This document shows positions 1 to 7,998 of a stretch of 64,000 bases of DNA, in pieces. The translations under genes and the position numbers were made by a program. The notes under the pieces were generated by a model. It did not search any database. It saw only the letters and a list, made by a program, of their open reading frames with translations, and was not told where the DNA came from. The stretch spans positions 1-64,000 of the forward strand of contig JAJFLE010000068.1 in the NCBI GenBank assembly GCA_021772835.1, written 5' to 3'. This stretch comes from Mariprofundus sp. (lineage in GTDB: Bacteria; Pseudomonadota; Zetaproteobacteria; Mariprofundales; Mariprofundaceae). Numbering within the stretch: the stretch's first letter is position 1; every line of letters starts with the position of its first letter.

Positions 1-646
1 CCTCCGGTGTGCCACCAATGCCAAACAGGGCATCAGAACCCATGTTTAGTACAGCCTGAATTGCGCCATTTACATCGCCATCCGTAGCCAGGCGAACTTT
101 GGCACCACATGCGTAAACTTCCTGAATCATCTCTTGGTGACGAGGTTTATCGAGAATGAATACACGGATTTCTTTAATGTCTTTGCCGAGTGCTTTGGCA
201 AGTGCATGCAAGCGGTCTGCAACCGGTGCTTCGGGGTCAATCTTTCCGCGTGCGGCTTTTGGATAAACCTGCTTGTCCATGTAGAAACAGGCGCCCGGGC
301 GATACATCGAGCCTGCAGGTGCTGCTGCCAGCGTTACAATGGAGCCAGGCATGTCTTTAGCAAACAGGTTGGTGCCCTCAATAGGGTCTACAGCGATATC
401 AACGCCGATGCCTTCACCAGTGCCGACGGGTTCGTCGTCATACAGGGCAGGGGCCTCATCTTTGGCGCCTTCGCCAATGACAACCACACCTTTCATTTTC
501 ACCTGGTTGATGCGTTCGCGCATGGCATCAACGGCCAGGCCGTCGCCTTCGTCTTTCTGTCCTGAGCCAACAAATGGTGCGCAAGCACGAGCTGCTGCTT
601 CGCATACTTCCACCAGGTCAATCTTTAGATCGCAAACGCTACTCAT
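1..646 (-). CDS. glpX: Class II fructose-1,6-bisphosphatase GlpX (3' end outside the window)
   Basis: Hydrolyses fructose-1,6-bisphosphate to fructose-6-phosphate in gluconeogenesis; cytoplasmic. The first 215 residues are visible and the C-terminal third lies beyond the left edge (family length is about 320-340). Seen: the metal/substrate motif GEGAKDEAP at residues 58-66 and DPIEGTN at 87-93, the GlpX counterparts of GEGxxDEAP and DPxEGT. The start at 646 is supported by a strong GGAGGGG ribosome-binding site 9 bases upstream. It is divergent from the PPi-PFK gene 1 kb away, which catalyses the same sugar-phosphate step, so regulated flux between the two is likely (inference). The family call is secure. 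Confidence 0.93.
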   Translation of the reverse strand, partial: MSSVCDLKIDLVEVCEAAARACAPFVGSGQKDEGDGLAVDAMRERINQVKMKGVVVIGEGAKDEAPALYDDEPVGTGEGIGVDIAVDPIEGTNLFAKDMPGSIVTLAAAPAGSMYRPGACFYMDKQVYPKAARGKIDPEAPVADRLHALAKALGKDIKEIRVFILDKPRHQEMIQEVYACGAKVRLATDGDVNGAIQAVLNMGSDALFGIGGTPE

Positions 647-771
647 ACGTGGTTTCCCCTCCATGTTTTATGCATCAAATAGAATTTTTCGCAGCCGCAG
701 TCTAGATGATTTGCGGGTAAAATGCGACCCTGAGTAAGTAACGTGGAAAAAGCCTTTATTTTCAAGCCTGT

Positions 772-1572
772 TCACTCACTTAACTGCAGTTTTAGTGATT
801 CATGAATGGGGCCGCTGCAAGCGGCCAGAATAGGTGAGCTTAGACCTGCATCGGGAAATAGTGGGCGCCCGTTAAAGTCCCCGGTGAAACAACCTGCTTC
901 TGCGGCGATGAGAGATCCTGCAGAGAAATCCCACACCTTTTCACCACCGTGAATGATGAATTGACCACGCCCTGCGGCAAGCCAGGCCCATTCAAGTGCG
1001 CAGCTTCCAAGGTTACGCTGACTGCGGTAGAATCTGTCTGTGGCAAGTTTGATGGAGGTGTCGCGCTCTAATCGTTTGAAGTCGATGTAACCGACGGCAT
1101 TGCTCAAGACGGTTTCTTTCGATGCTGTTATGACGACACCATTGAGTTGTGCACCAGAACCACGTGTCGCAGTGAACAGTTCATTGCGCACCGGATCGTA
1201 TATGCAGGCCTGTTCCACCAGACCATTTTCGATCAGGGCAAGGGAGAGGGCAAAGCCGGGCAGGTTGGTGGCAAAGTTGCTCGTGCCATCAAGCGGATCC
1301 AGACACCAGTAGCTGCCAATGCTGTTGCGCAGGCAGGAGAGCTGCTCTTCTTCAGTCATTTCCTCACCGAGAAAGGCAATGTTGCTGTCGAGTTTTGCCA
1401 GCTCACTCTGTATATAATTCTGACATGAGAGGTCGGTTTCGGTGACGATCGAACCATCGGCCTTGTCTGTAACCACTACAGATGACTTATAAGCTGGCAA
1501 TACAATGTGCTTGCCAGCATGCTTGAGAATGTCAGCCAGTATGGTGGTGGATATATCACTACGCTTATTCAT
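772..1572 (-). CDS. Inositol monophosphatase family protein (IMPase/CysQ-like)
   Basis: A Mg-dependent, Li-sensitive-type sugar/inositol phosphatase of 266 residues, the usual size for the family. Visible motifs are GEE at residues 69-71, DPLDGTSNF at 92-100 (metal-binding loop) and WDFSAG at 214-219 (the WDxxAG signature). The substrate cannot be told from sequence: inositol-1-phosphate, fructose-1,6-bisphosphate (as in archaeal-type dual enzymes) or 3'-phosphoadenosine 5'-phosphate are all possible. It lies between glpX and PPi-PFK and reads in the same direction as glpX, with a 125-base gap, so a joint transcript is possible. A role in hexose-phosphate or PAP turnover is inference. Confidence 0.87.
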   Translation of the reverse strand: MNKRSDISTTILADILKHAGKHIVLPAYKSSVVVTDKADGSIVTETDLSCQNYIQSELAKLDSNIAFLGEEMTEEEQLSCLRNSIGSYWCLDPLDGTSNFATNLPGFALSLALIENGLVEQACIYDPVRNELFTATRGSGAQLNGVVITASKETVLSNAVGYIDFKRLERDTSIKLATDRFYRSQRNLGSCALEWAWLAAGRGQFIIHGGEKVWDFSAGSLIAAEAGCFTGDFNGRPLFPDAGLSSPILAACSGPIHESLKLQLSE

Positions 1573-1685
1573 CGTCGAACTCCGTGGTTCGCAATATTAG
1601 GCTGGATTCGAGAAAGTGCATCCATCACTGTTTTCCGGTTACTTGGAGTCTGTTATCATACGCTTACTTTGAAGGAGGCTATCAC

Positions 1686-2870
1686 ATGGCTTTGAAAGGA
1701 AAGATGGTGATCGGTCAATCCGGCGGCCCGACAGCAGTAATTAACCAGTCACTGGTTGGCGCGATACTGGCAGCACGCGGACAGAAAAACGTTACCGGTA
1801 TTCTCGGTGCACGACACGGCATCGCAGGTATCATGAAAGAAGATTTTATCGATTTGACCACGCAGAGCGTGGAAGAGCTGGAAATTCTGGCGACAACGCC
1901 TGCTGCGGGTCTCGGTTCAGTACGACTGAAACCGGGCAAGACAGAATGTGAACGTGTGTTTGAAGTATTTAAAAAGAACGATGTGCGCTACTTCTTTTAT
2001 ATCGGTGGTAACGATTCAGCTGAAACGGCACATATCATTGCTGAGATGGCAAAATCGGCGAACTATGATTTTTGCACCATACATATTCCTAAAACCATCG
2101 ATAATGATCTGCGCGTGACAGATCACTGTCCGGGTTATGCATCAGCTGCTCGTTTTGTGGCGCTGGCATTCATGGGTGATGATCGCGACAACGCAGCCCT
2201 TTCGGGCGTCAAGATCAATGTGGTGATGGGCCGCGATGCCGGTTTCCTTACAGCCGCATCTGCGCTTGCCCGTCAGGATGAGGGTGATGGTCCGCATCTG
2301 ATTTATGTACCAGAGCGCACCTTTGATGTGACACAGTTTCAGGCCGATGTGAAAACAGTCATGGCCAAATATGGCCGTTGTGTGGTGGCAGTCTCCGAAG
2401 GCATTACCAATGCTGAAGGTCAGCCTGTCATGACAACAGGCGAACGTGATTCGCATGGTAACCTGCAGCTTTCAGGAACCGGTGCATTAGGAGATTTTCT
2501 CTCCGCCAAAGTGAAAGAGGCATACAAAGGAGAGTCTGTACGTGTACGTGCCGACACCTTTGGTTATCTGCAGCGCAGTTTCCCGACCATAGTCTCCGAA
2601 GTCGATGCGGCTGAAGCGCGTATGGTGGGCAAACATGCGGTTGAGCATGCAGTCGCAACAGGGGAGCCGGGTTCAGTGGCAATCCGCAGGCTTTCCAGCG
2701 TGCCGTATGCCAGCGAGTGTTTCGTCACGCCGCTCTCTACCGTGGCACGCGAAGCAACCGAGCTGAAAGCCGAATATATCAATGAAGCCGGTAACGACGT
2801 TACACAGGCCTGGATTGATTATGTGGCTCCACTGGTAGGCGCGATGCCGAAGATGGGTAAACTTTTCTGA
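1686..2870 (+). CDS. Pyrophosphate-dependent 6-phosphofructokinase
   Basis: Reversibly transfers phosphate from pyrophosphate to fructose-6-phosphate, serving glycolysis and gluconeogenesis. The protein has 394 residues. The active-site block PKTIDNDL at 135-142 is typical of PPi-type enzymes. The phosphodonor loop reads GGND at 107-110 where ATP enzymes have GGDG, and the second Asp-type residue blocks ATP, as known for the PPi branch. MGRDAG follows further on. The start at 1686 is chosen because GGAGG precedes it; an upstream in-frame extension has no ribosome site. A rho-independent terminator follows immediately, so this is a monocistronic unit. With glpX, pgi, glgP and glgA in the same 26 kb, it fits a PPi-based glycogen/glycolysis economy. 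Confidence 0.92.
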   Translation: MALKGKMVIGQSGGPTAVINQSLVGAILAARGQKNVTGILGARHGIAGIMKEDFIDLTTQSVEELEILATTPAAGLGSVRLKPGKTECERVFEVFKKNDVRYFFYIGGNDSAETAHIIAEMAKSANYDFCTIHIPKTIDNDLRVTDHCPGYASAARFVALAFMGDDRDNAALSGVKINVVMGRDAGFLTAASALARQDEGDGPHLIYVPERTFDVTQFQADVKTVMAKYGRCVVAVSEGITNAEGQPVMTTGERDSHGNLQLSGTGALGDFLSAKVKEAYKGESVRVRADTFGYLQRSFPTIVSEVDAAEARMVGKHAVEHAVATGEPGSVAIRRLSSVPYASECFVTPLSTVAREATELKAEYINEAGNDVTQAWIDYVAPLVGAMPKMGKLF

Positions 2871-2892
2871 TTCTTGGATGCATAAGTAAAAA

Positions 2893-2921
2893 AGGGCTGC
2901 CCATCGGGCGGCCCTTTTTTT
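2893..2921 (+). terminator. Rho-independent terminator of the PPi-PFK gene
   Basis: A 10-bp GC-rich stem (AGGGCTGCCC paired with GGGCGGCCCT, one G-T pair), a 3-base loop, then seven T. It begins 23 bases after the stop codon. Confidence 0.9.
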
Positions 2922-3019
2922 GCCTTGAATTCCTCAGCGTGGGGGAGGCTAGGCCTTTTCGGGCACGAACAGGTCGAGCCGAATGTATATATAATAAGAC
3001 GTCGTGAAATTAACGTTTC

Positions 3020-3046
3020 TTAAGTTCAAGGCTGTTTATGCGATAA
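3020..3046 (+). promoter_or_regulatory. Sigma-28-like promoter of the DUF5610 gene
   Basis: TTAA, 15 bases, then TGCGATAA. This resembles the flagellar sigma-28 consensus TAAA-N15-GCCGATAA (one mismatch in the -35, two in the -10). The start codon lies 48 bases downstream. The same architecture recurs in front of flagellin and the gene at 49.3 kb, which supports a real signal. Not tested experimentally. Confidence 0.5.
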
Positions 3047-3093
3047 ATACATTATGGCATTGCCTTTTGAAGGCTAGATTGCAGGAGGTAGAA

Positions 3094-3645
3094 ATGGGTG
3101 TACAAATTCCTGGTTATAACTCTACCAATGCGATTCTTTTTTCACAGAAGGCAGAGTCTCCCACGAAGCCAGCAGCTCTTCTTGAGCATGTCCAGACCAG
3201 GATAGATAGTCGCATGAATTTTAATGCGAAAAATAATCCGACTGTGCTGATTCTCCAGGCTGCGATGGAAAAAATTAACGAGATGTTTAGCCCGTATCTT
3301 GGTGATAGTGAAGTACAACGTGCTGCTGATTCGAGACAGGATATGAGTCCGGAGGCAACGGCCGAGCGAATTCTCAGTTTTGCAACTCAGTTGATCGGCA
3401 GGGCCGAAAATGCGCAGGTCGATTTGCCGCCGGATGAGCAGCGCTCGAGAGAACAGCTTTTCAATAATGTGCAGGTTGGTATAGAACGAGGTTTTGAGCA
3501 GTCGCGTGGTATCCTTGAAGGCCTTCAGGCACTCAATGGTGGCGTGAAAGAGTCCGTCGATGACACCTATAGTCGCGTGCAGCAAGGGTTATCTGAACTG
3601 GCGTTGTTACTGGGTTTGTTGCCGCCAGGGCAGGCTGAAGTCTGA
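3094..3645 (+). CDS. DUF5610 domain protein
   Basis: A 183-residue soluble, largely helical protein without signal peptide or membrane segment. The C-terminal half matches the DUF5610 pattern as I remember it: a segment like SPEATAERILSFATQL, then ERGFEQSRGILEGL and VDDTYSRVQQGL. No biochemical function is known to me for this family. The start at 3094 is set by a strong GGAGG site; a 30-residue in-frame extension upstream has none. A sigma-28-like promoter precedes it and the gene is followed by its own terminator, so it appears to be a stand-alone unit, perhaps of the motility regulon (inference). The N-terminal 60 residues are low in recognisable signal. Confidence 0.75.
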   Translation: MGVQIPGYNSTNAILFSQKAESPTKPAALLEHVQTRIDSRMNFNAKNNPTVLILQAAMEKINEMFSPYLGDSEVQRAADSRQDMSPEATAERILSFATQLIGRAENAQVDLPPDEQRSREQLFNNVQVGIERGFEQSRGILEGLQALNGGVKESVDDTYSRVQQGLSELALLLGLLPPGQAEV

Positions 3646-3652
3646 TGGACGG

Positions 3653-3675
3653 GGCTGCCTTCGGGCAGTCTTTTT
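3653..3675 (+). terminator. Rho-independent terminator after the DUF5610 gene
   Basis: Stem GGCTGCC / GGGCAGTC with a TTC loop, followed by TTTTT. It starts 8 bases after the stop codon. Confidence 0.8.
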
Positions 3676-3713
3676 CTTGTATGTCCAAAGGAGTATTCCC
3701 GGGCTTCCGCGAT
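3676..3713. repeat. Dispersed 38-bp repeat, copy A
   Basis: Matches positions 11943-11980 at 32 of 38 bases, in the same orientation, beginning CTTGTATGTCCAAAG. Both copies lie in intergenic DNA. This one sits between the terminator of the DUF5610 gene and the 3' end of the HD-GYP gene. Confidence 0.6.
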
Positions 3714-3721
3714 AAACTTTT

Positions 3722-5383
3722 TTATGGCATGTTGAAAGGATAACCCGGAATCTCGAACGGTTCATCGATATCGATCAATTCAGCAGCCATAAACTGCCGG
3801 GCATAGGGGAGATAAACCTTCTCGTTGATGAAAATATCGAAGAGGTCGGGATCAACGTGGTTTCGTAACTTCATTTTACCAAGAATGGCCAGTGCCTCAG
3901 AGAGTTTCTTTGCATCCTTATAGGGACGATCCCAGGCCGTCAATGCTTCGAACACATCGGCAATAGCCATCACTCTGGCGGGTACGCTCATCTCTTCGCG
4001 GGTTAGTCCCAGCGGGTAACCTTTGCCATCCATGCGCTCATGATGCCCACCAGCATATTCAGGCACCGATGCCATCTCCTCGGGGAATTGCATGGATGCC
4101 AGCATCTTGTTTGTGACCAGGATATGGTCGTTGATAATCTGGCGCTCGTCGTCATTGAGCGTGCCGTAAGGAATCAACAGGTTGTTGAGTTCATCTGCGG
4201 AGAAAAACGGGGTAATCTCACCGTCGCAGTTGCACCACGTATGGGCAGCAATGTTGTTAACACGCGCTTTGAGTTCGGGCGCCATGGACTCCACACCTTT
4301 ATTGCACACTCGAATAAAGTCGCGTTGTGCGTTTAGCTGCTCGATTGTTTGCCGGTATTGCTTTTCAATCAAATCAGCTTTGTCCTTGTCGCCATTTATC
4401 TTGAGCAGGTGTTCAAGCATGCTGACTTTCGCATCGCGTTTAAGCACTTCGAAACGGGTATCAATCAGCTCAATGCGGTCAAAGACCGTTTCCAGTTTGG
4501 TAGATTTATCAACGATATGAATGGGGGTCGCAAGCTTGCCGCAGTCATGCAGCCAGGACGCCACCTCCAGGTTATATCGTTCCTGCTCAGTCAGCTTGAA
4601 TGCCTTCAAACAGCTTTCATCTCGGCTGGCCGCATCTGCCAGAGCCAGCGTCAGGAAGGGTACACGCCTGCAATGTTCACCGGTGTGAGCCGATGTTTCA
4701 TCGATACTGGCGGCGATGGTTTTGATAAAGGAGTCAAACAGTGCTTTCAGGTCATCAATCAGGCGTTTGTTGGTCAGGGCAATGGCGGCCTGAGAGGCCA
4801 GTGAATGCACCAGGTGCACATCGTTGTCATCGAAAGCAACCGGTCCGTTATTCGATTGTTTGTTGATCAGCTGGATCAAGCCTATGGTTTTGCCATCGTG
4901 GTTGGTCATGGGCACACAGAGCATGGATTGGGTGCGGTAGTTCATTTTTTTATCGAACAGGCGTGGACCGGTAAAATCAAAACCGGTTTCGTTCTCCTCA
5001 TACACATCCGGCAGGTTTACCGTTTTATTGTTCAGGGCTGAGTAAGTGACCACGAGTTTATTGTTGGGGCTGCCATCACGACGGTAGAGAGGTAATGGCT
5101 CCAGCTGGACGGGTTGATTGCTGGTGCCCCCTCTATTGATGCCGAGAGAACTGGTTTGCACAATCTCGAAGTTGAGCTTCTGAGCATCGTTGACGGTATA
5201 CAGCGTGCCTGCATCGGCACGTGTGATCTGCTTTGCTCCGATAAGGATACTTTCCAGCAGGTGTGGCATATCCTTCTCAGATGAAAGTGCTATACCGATA
5301 GCATTGAGCTTCTCTATTCTGGCAAGCAGGTCGGCATTATGGATTGCAGACTCAATTCTATCGCTTTGCAAAGTGGGCACCAT
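3722..5383 (-). CDS. GAF and HD-GYP domain cyclic-di-GMP phosphodiesterase
   Basis: A 553-residue cytoplasmic protein predicted to degrade c-di-GMP. The N-terminal third (about residues 15-205) is a GAF sensor domain. A short helix leads to the HD-GYP domain, seen as HTGEHCRR, the metal-binding HDCGK, then HHERMDGKGYP and ADVFEALTAWDRPY. About 110 residues are inserted between the HD and HHE blocks, including a stretch with WCNCDGE, longer than in the compact HD-GYP proteins. No membrane segment is visible. AAAGGGAGGC precedes the start. No partner genes flank it. The GAF ligand is unknown. HD-GYP proteins often control motility, which fits the large flagellar region 44 kb away, but the link is inference. 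Confidence 0.9.
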   Translation of the reverse strand: MVPTLQSDRIESAIHNADLLARIEKLNAIGIALSSEKDMPHLLESILIGAKQITRADAGTLYTVNDAQKLNFEIVQTSSLGINRGGTSNQPVQLEPLPLYRRDGSPNNKLVVTYSALNNKTVNLPDVYEENETGFDFTGPRLFDKKMNYRTQSMLCVPMTNHDGKTIGLIQLINKQSNNGPVAFDDNDVHLVHSLASQAAIALTNKRLIDDLKALFDSFIKTIAASIDETSAHTGEHCRRVPFLTLALADAASRDESCLKAFKLTEQERYNLEVASWLHDCGKLATPIHIVDKSTKLETVFDRIELIDTRFEVLKRDAKVSMLEHLLKINGDKDKADLIEKQYRQTIEQLNAQRDFIRVCNKGVESMAPELKARVNNIAAHTWCNCDGEITPFFSADELNNLLIPYGTLNDDERQIINDHILVTNKMLASMQFPEEMASVPEYAGGHHERMDGKGYPLGLTREEMSVPARVMAIADVFEALTAWDRPYKDAKKLSEALAILGKMKLRNHVDPDLFDIFINEKVYLPYARQFMAAELIDIDEPFEIPGYPFNMP

Positions 5384-5580
5384 GCCTCCCTTTCCGAGTT
5401 CTCTAACATGGCTGACCTCGGAGCTGTTGATTTTTCACCCGGGCTGTTTTTATGTCAGAATTCACAATGATACATAAGTTCGGCAACCGGACTGTGATTT
5501 ATGGCACATCTTGCAGCTTACCGGTTGCCCGTTGAGGACAACGGGATTGGCAGCGGATGATGAATAGGTGCTCTCTATAT

Positions 5581-5889
5581 CTACGATAAAACGCTGGCAA
5601 ATCGATTGTTGCGCAGCAGGTCGTGACCGGCGCGAATCAACTTATCCACCTGTTCGCCTGTGAGAGAGAAGCTGGTCGGAACGCTATTCAGGAAACGCCT
5701 CTTTGCAGGATTATCGATCACACCATCATTGGCACATCCGCTTGGCAGAAACAGCAGGATGAAGCTGAGTACAAGTCGGAAAACTGCGAGCTTTGAAGCA
5801 GCGGTATGTCGTATGCTTACCCTGTTTAATAACAGAGCGAGTATAGCATGTTTGCGGCTTTTGACAGGGTATGCAGGCATTTGGCTCAA
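5581..5889 (-). pseudogene. Remnant of a patatin-like lipoprotein gene (probable internal deletion)
   Basis: The reading frame encodes a hydrophobic lipoprotein-like leader (SFILLFLPSGC) followed directly by about 50 residues that resemble the C-terminal tail of bacterial patatin-like phospholipases: PAKRRFLNSVPTSF, then EQVDKLIRAGHDLL. The whole catalytic core (GxSxG serine and DGG aspartate) is missing, and no convincing start codon sits before the leader. The simplest reading is an in-frame deletion of about 200-250 codons. The family call rests on recalled tail motifs, so it is tentative. Alternatively it could be a small lipoprotein of unknown role. Confidence 0.4.
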
Positions 5890-5941
5890 TCATGCAAAAA
5901 GCATAGAATACAGTGATTCTTGTTTAACACCGGGAGCTGAT

Positions 5942-6745
5942 ATGCCATTTGGCGATCAACAACAACTTGTCGGACGTGCGGTCTACATCAGCCAGCGTCT
6001 GGATTTGAAAGCTTTTGAACGAACACGGCGGCTGGCAACAAGTCCGTTAATCATCACTGCCGGTAGCCAGGGTGCTGCAGTTATGTTTCGCTATGGCGTG
6101 GTCGTTCTGTTCGGCCTGAGTCACGTTGAAGAGACTGCTTTTCTCAAGGATCTTGAATGTTCCGTTACCGATCCCTTTGAACATTATGAATCCGAAGGGT
6201 TTAAACTTTGCCTTAGCTCTGCCGCAGCCGAGGAACGTAACAGTGGTTGTCTGGCGATGGATGAGTTCAACCTGCCCCGTCTGCAGGTGGTGGCCAGTGT
6301 GCTGGCCAAATGCGTGGTCCTGTCACACTATGAAGTGGAGGTGGGGAAGACGTTTGAACGTATCGAACCGCTGGCCCACGATCTGCAACACGGTGGCCGG
6401 TTTATGCACAAGGGGCGCGAGCTACTGGCTCATATCGGCGATGTACTGATGATTCAGGGACGCATGGTAGGGCGCGTGGAGATCAGCGAAAAACCGGAGA
6501 TGCTGTGGGAAGAGCCGCAGTATGAGCGGTTGTATTTGCGCCTGGCCGAAGAGTATGAGCTGATCGAACGTCACCGGTCGCTGGAGCGCAAGCTCGACCT
6601 GGTTTCCAAAACTGCCGAAACGCTGCTCGATCTGTTGCAGAATAAAAGTTCTCATCGTGTTGAGTGGTATATCACGATTCTTATCGTGATAGAGATTATG
6701 CTCACTGTTTACGAAATGTGGGGACGCCACCTGCTGGAATCATGA
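5942..6745 (+). CDS. RMD1/YagE family (DUF155) protein
   Basis: A 267-residue protein of the RMD1/YagE family, known in fungi as mitochondrial sporulation/translation-related proteins; the bacterial function is not established. Seen: the central block GVVVLFGLSHVEE, a long helical segment rich in Glu and Arg (about 130-235), and a single membrane helix at the C-terminus (YITILIVIEIMLTVYEMW), which is the family layout of a C-terminally anchored cytosolic domain. The start at 5942 is preceded by GGGAGC; longer readings run into the divergent remnant. The next gene begins 25 bases downstream, so the two are probably cotranscribed. Confidence 0.82.
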   Translation: MPFGDQQQLVGRAVYISQRLDLKAFERTRRLATSPLIITAGSQGAAVMFRYGVVVLFGLSHVEETAFLKDLECSVTDPFEHYESEGFKLCLSSAAAEERNSGCLAMDEFNLPRLQVVASVLAKCVVLSHYEVEVGKTFERIEPLAHDLQHGGRFMHKGRELLAHIGDVLMIQGRMVGRVEISEKPEMLWEEPQYERLYLRLAEEYELIERHRSLERKLDLVSKTAETLLDLLQNKSSHRVEWYITILIVIEIMLTVYEMWGRHLLES

Positions 6746-6769
6746 CGGCAAGGGCACAAGGAGGTTCAA

Positions 6770-7240
6770 ATGCGCAAACGAATTATTGGCAGGGATATTC
6801 AGCAGCCAGAACAAACGCAACGGAATTGGCTGAAGGTAATAGAATTGGCGCAGGCGGAACTCACATCTGAAGATGAGGTTTATCCGATTGAGTCAGCCCT
6901 GATTGAGGGGGGGCTGGGTTGGCGGGCTGCAGAGTCCGGAGAACAGAGAATACGACTGCTGTTCGATCAGCCGATAAATATTGAGTACATTCGCCTGATC
7001 TTTCACGAAGAGCAGCAACAACGCACACAGGAATTTGTCTTGAGATGGTCTCCCGATGGTGGTCACTCTTACCACGATATAGCCCGCCAGCAGTATAATT
7101 TCAGCTCGCCAGGCTCGACCCGCGAACTTGAGGATTACAGTGTTGACCTGCATGGCGTGACCGCTCTGGAGTTGTGCATCACTCCGGACACCAGTGGTGG
7201 CGGCGCGCGCGCCACACTGGCCGAGTGGCGGGTGGCTTGA
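6770..7240 (+). CDS. Small discoidin/carbohydrate-binding-like beta-sandwich protein
   Basis: A 156-residue protein of unknown function. After a charged N-terminal 35 residues, the rest alternates short strands typical of the F5/8C (discoidin) galactose-binding fold, for example RIRLLFDQPINIEYIRLIF, FVLRWSPDGG and ALELCITPD. There is no signal peptide, so it should act in the cytoplasm, unusual for such folds. A strong AAGGAGG site precedes the start. It follows the RMD1/YagE gene by 24 bases and precedes an NAD(P)-binding protein, suggesting a three-gene unit. The fold call is by eye and moderate; no catalytic motif is visible. Confidence 0.6.
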   Translation: MRKRIIGRDIQQPEQTQRNWLKVIELAQAELTSEDEVYPIESALIEGGLGWRAAESGEQRIRLLFDQPINIEYIRLIFHEEQQQRTQEFVLRWSPDGGHSYHDIARQQYNFSSPGSTRELEDYSVDLHGVTALELCITPDTSGGGARATLAEWRVA

Positions 7241-7291
7241 AGAGCTACGGTTTACTTGTAATGATTTTTCCGGCAGAGGAGAACATTGTTG

Positions 7292-7924
7292 ATGAACGTT
7301 GCTCTATTTGGGGCTAGCGGCGCTACAGGGCAATGTGTGGCTTCAGCCCTGCTCAGCGAAGGTATCAAGATAAAAGCGCTATGCCGCAATGCAAATGCTA
7401 TGGACGATTTCGCCGGTGAATTAACGGTGATTCAAGGTGATGTGAACGATAAAAAAGCTGTGAGTGAAACGTTGTGCGGCTGCGATGTGGCCATCTGTGT
7501 GTTCGGTCCGCACCTGCCCTATACCGATATCTTTTGCGCCGAAGCTACTACTGTGATTGTGGAAGCGATGCACGTGCTGGGGGTTCATCGTCTGATCTGC
7601 CAGACCGTCGCCATGGTTGGCGATTATCCGGAGAACCGGAGCTGGGCCATGCAGGAGATGGTGGAAGTATTCAACCACCGCTACCCGGAACTGGCAGCTG
7701 ATCGCAGTGAGCAGGAGCGCATGGTGCGCGGTAGCGGTCTTCTGTGGACCATACTCAAACCTCCGCGCCTGACCACAGGCCATGTGAATGAGGAGATTGA
7801 GGTCGGATGTGATGTGCCGGTCGGTGTATTAAGCTCGGCTTCAAGAGAGAGCATTGCCCATTGGTTGGTGAATGAGTTGCGGCACCCGTTGCATATCGGT
7901 GAGGCACTGTTTTTCCTTGATTGA
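7292..7924 (+). CDS. NAD(P)-binding atypical short-chain reductase (NmrA/SDR_a5-like)
   Basis: A 210-residue Rossmann-fold protein. It opens with the dinucleotide loop GASGATGQ (about residues 6-13) and continues through VIQGDVND, the usual NADP-contacting segment of atypical SDRs. Family members range from flavin/biliverdin reductases to regulatory sensors without enzymatic activity. There is no clear YxxxK pair, which fits the NmrA-like, possibly non-catalytic group. ATG at 7292 is chosen; two in-frame TTG codons just upstream (7286, 7289) are alternatives, all served by the same GAGGAG. Substrate unknown. Confidence 0.8.
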   Translation: MNVALFGASGATGQCVASALLSEGIKIKALCRNANAMDDFAGELTVIQGDVNDKKAVSETLCGCDVAICVFGPHLPYTDIFCAEATTVIVEAMHVLGVHRLICQTVAMVGDYPENRSWAMQEMVEVFNHRYPELAADRSEQERMVRGSGLLWTILKPPRLTTGHVNEEIEVGCDVPVGVLSSASRESIAHWLVNELRHPLHIGEALFFLD

Positions 7925-7998
7925 GGATTTTGTCGGCGTGCCGTGTTTGATTCGAGCATGCTTGGGGTGAATGAAATGAAATCCTCTCTCGCTTTGAC

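Noticed and set aside
134-737. Plus-strand reading frames opposite glpX
   Set aside because: They are antisense shadows of glpX, without ribosome sites or family resemblance; the minus-strand frame shows the GlpX motifs.
5384-5580. c-di-GMP riboswitch near the HD-GYP gene
   Set aside because: No GEMM-type conserved core was recognisable upstream of the gene.
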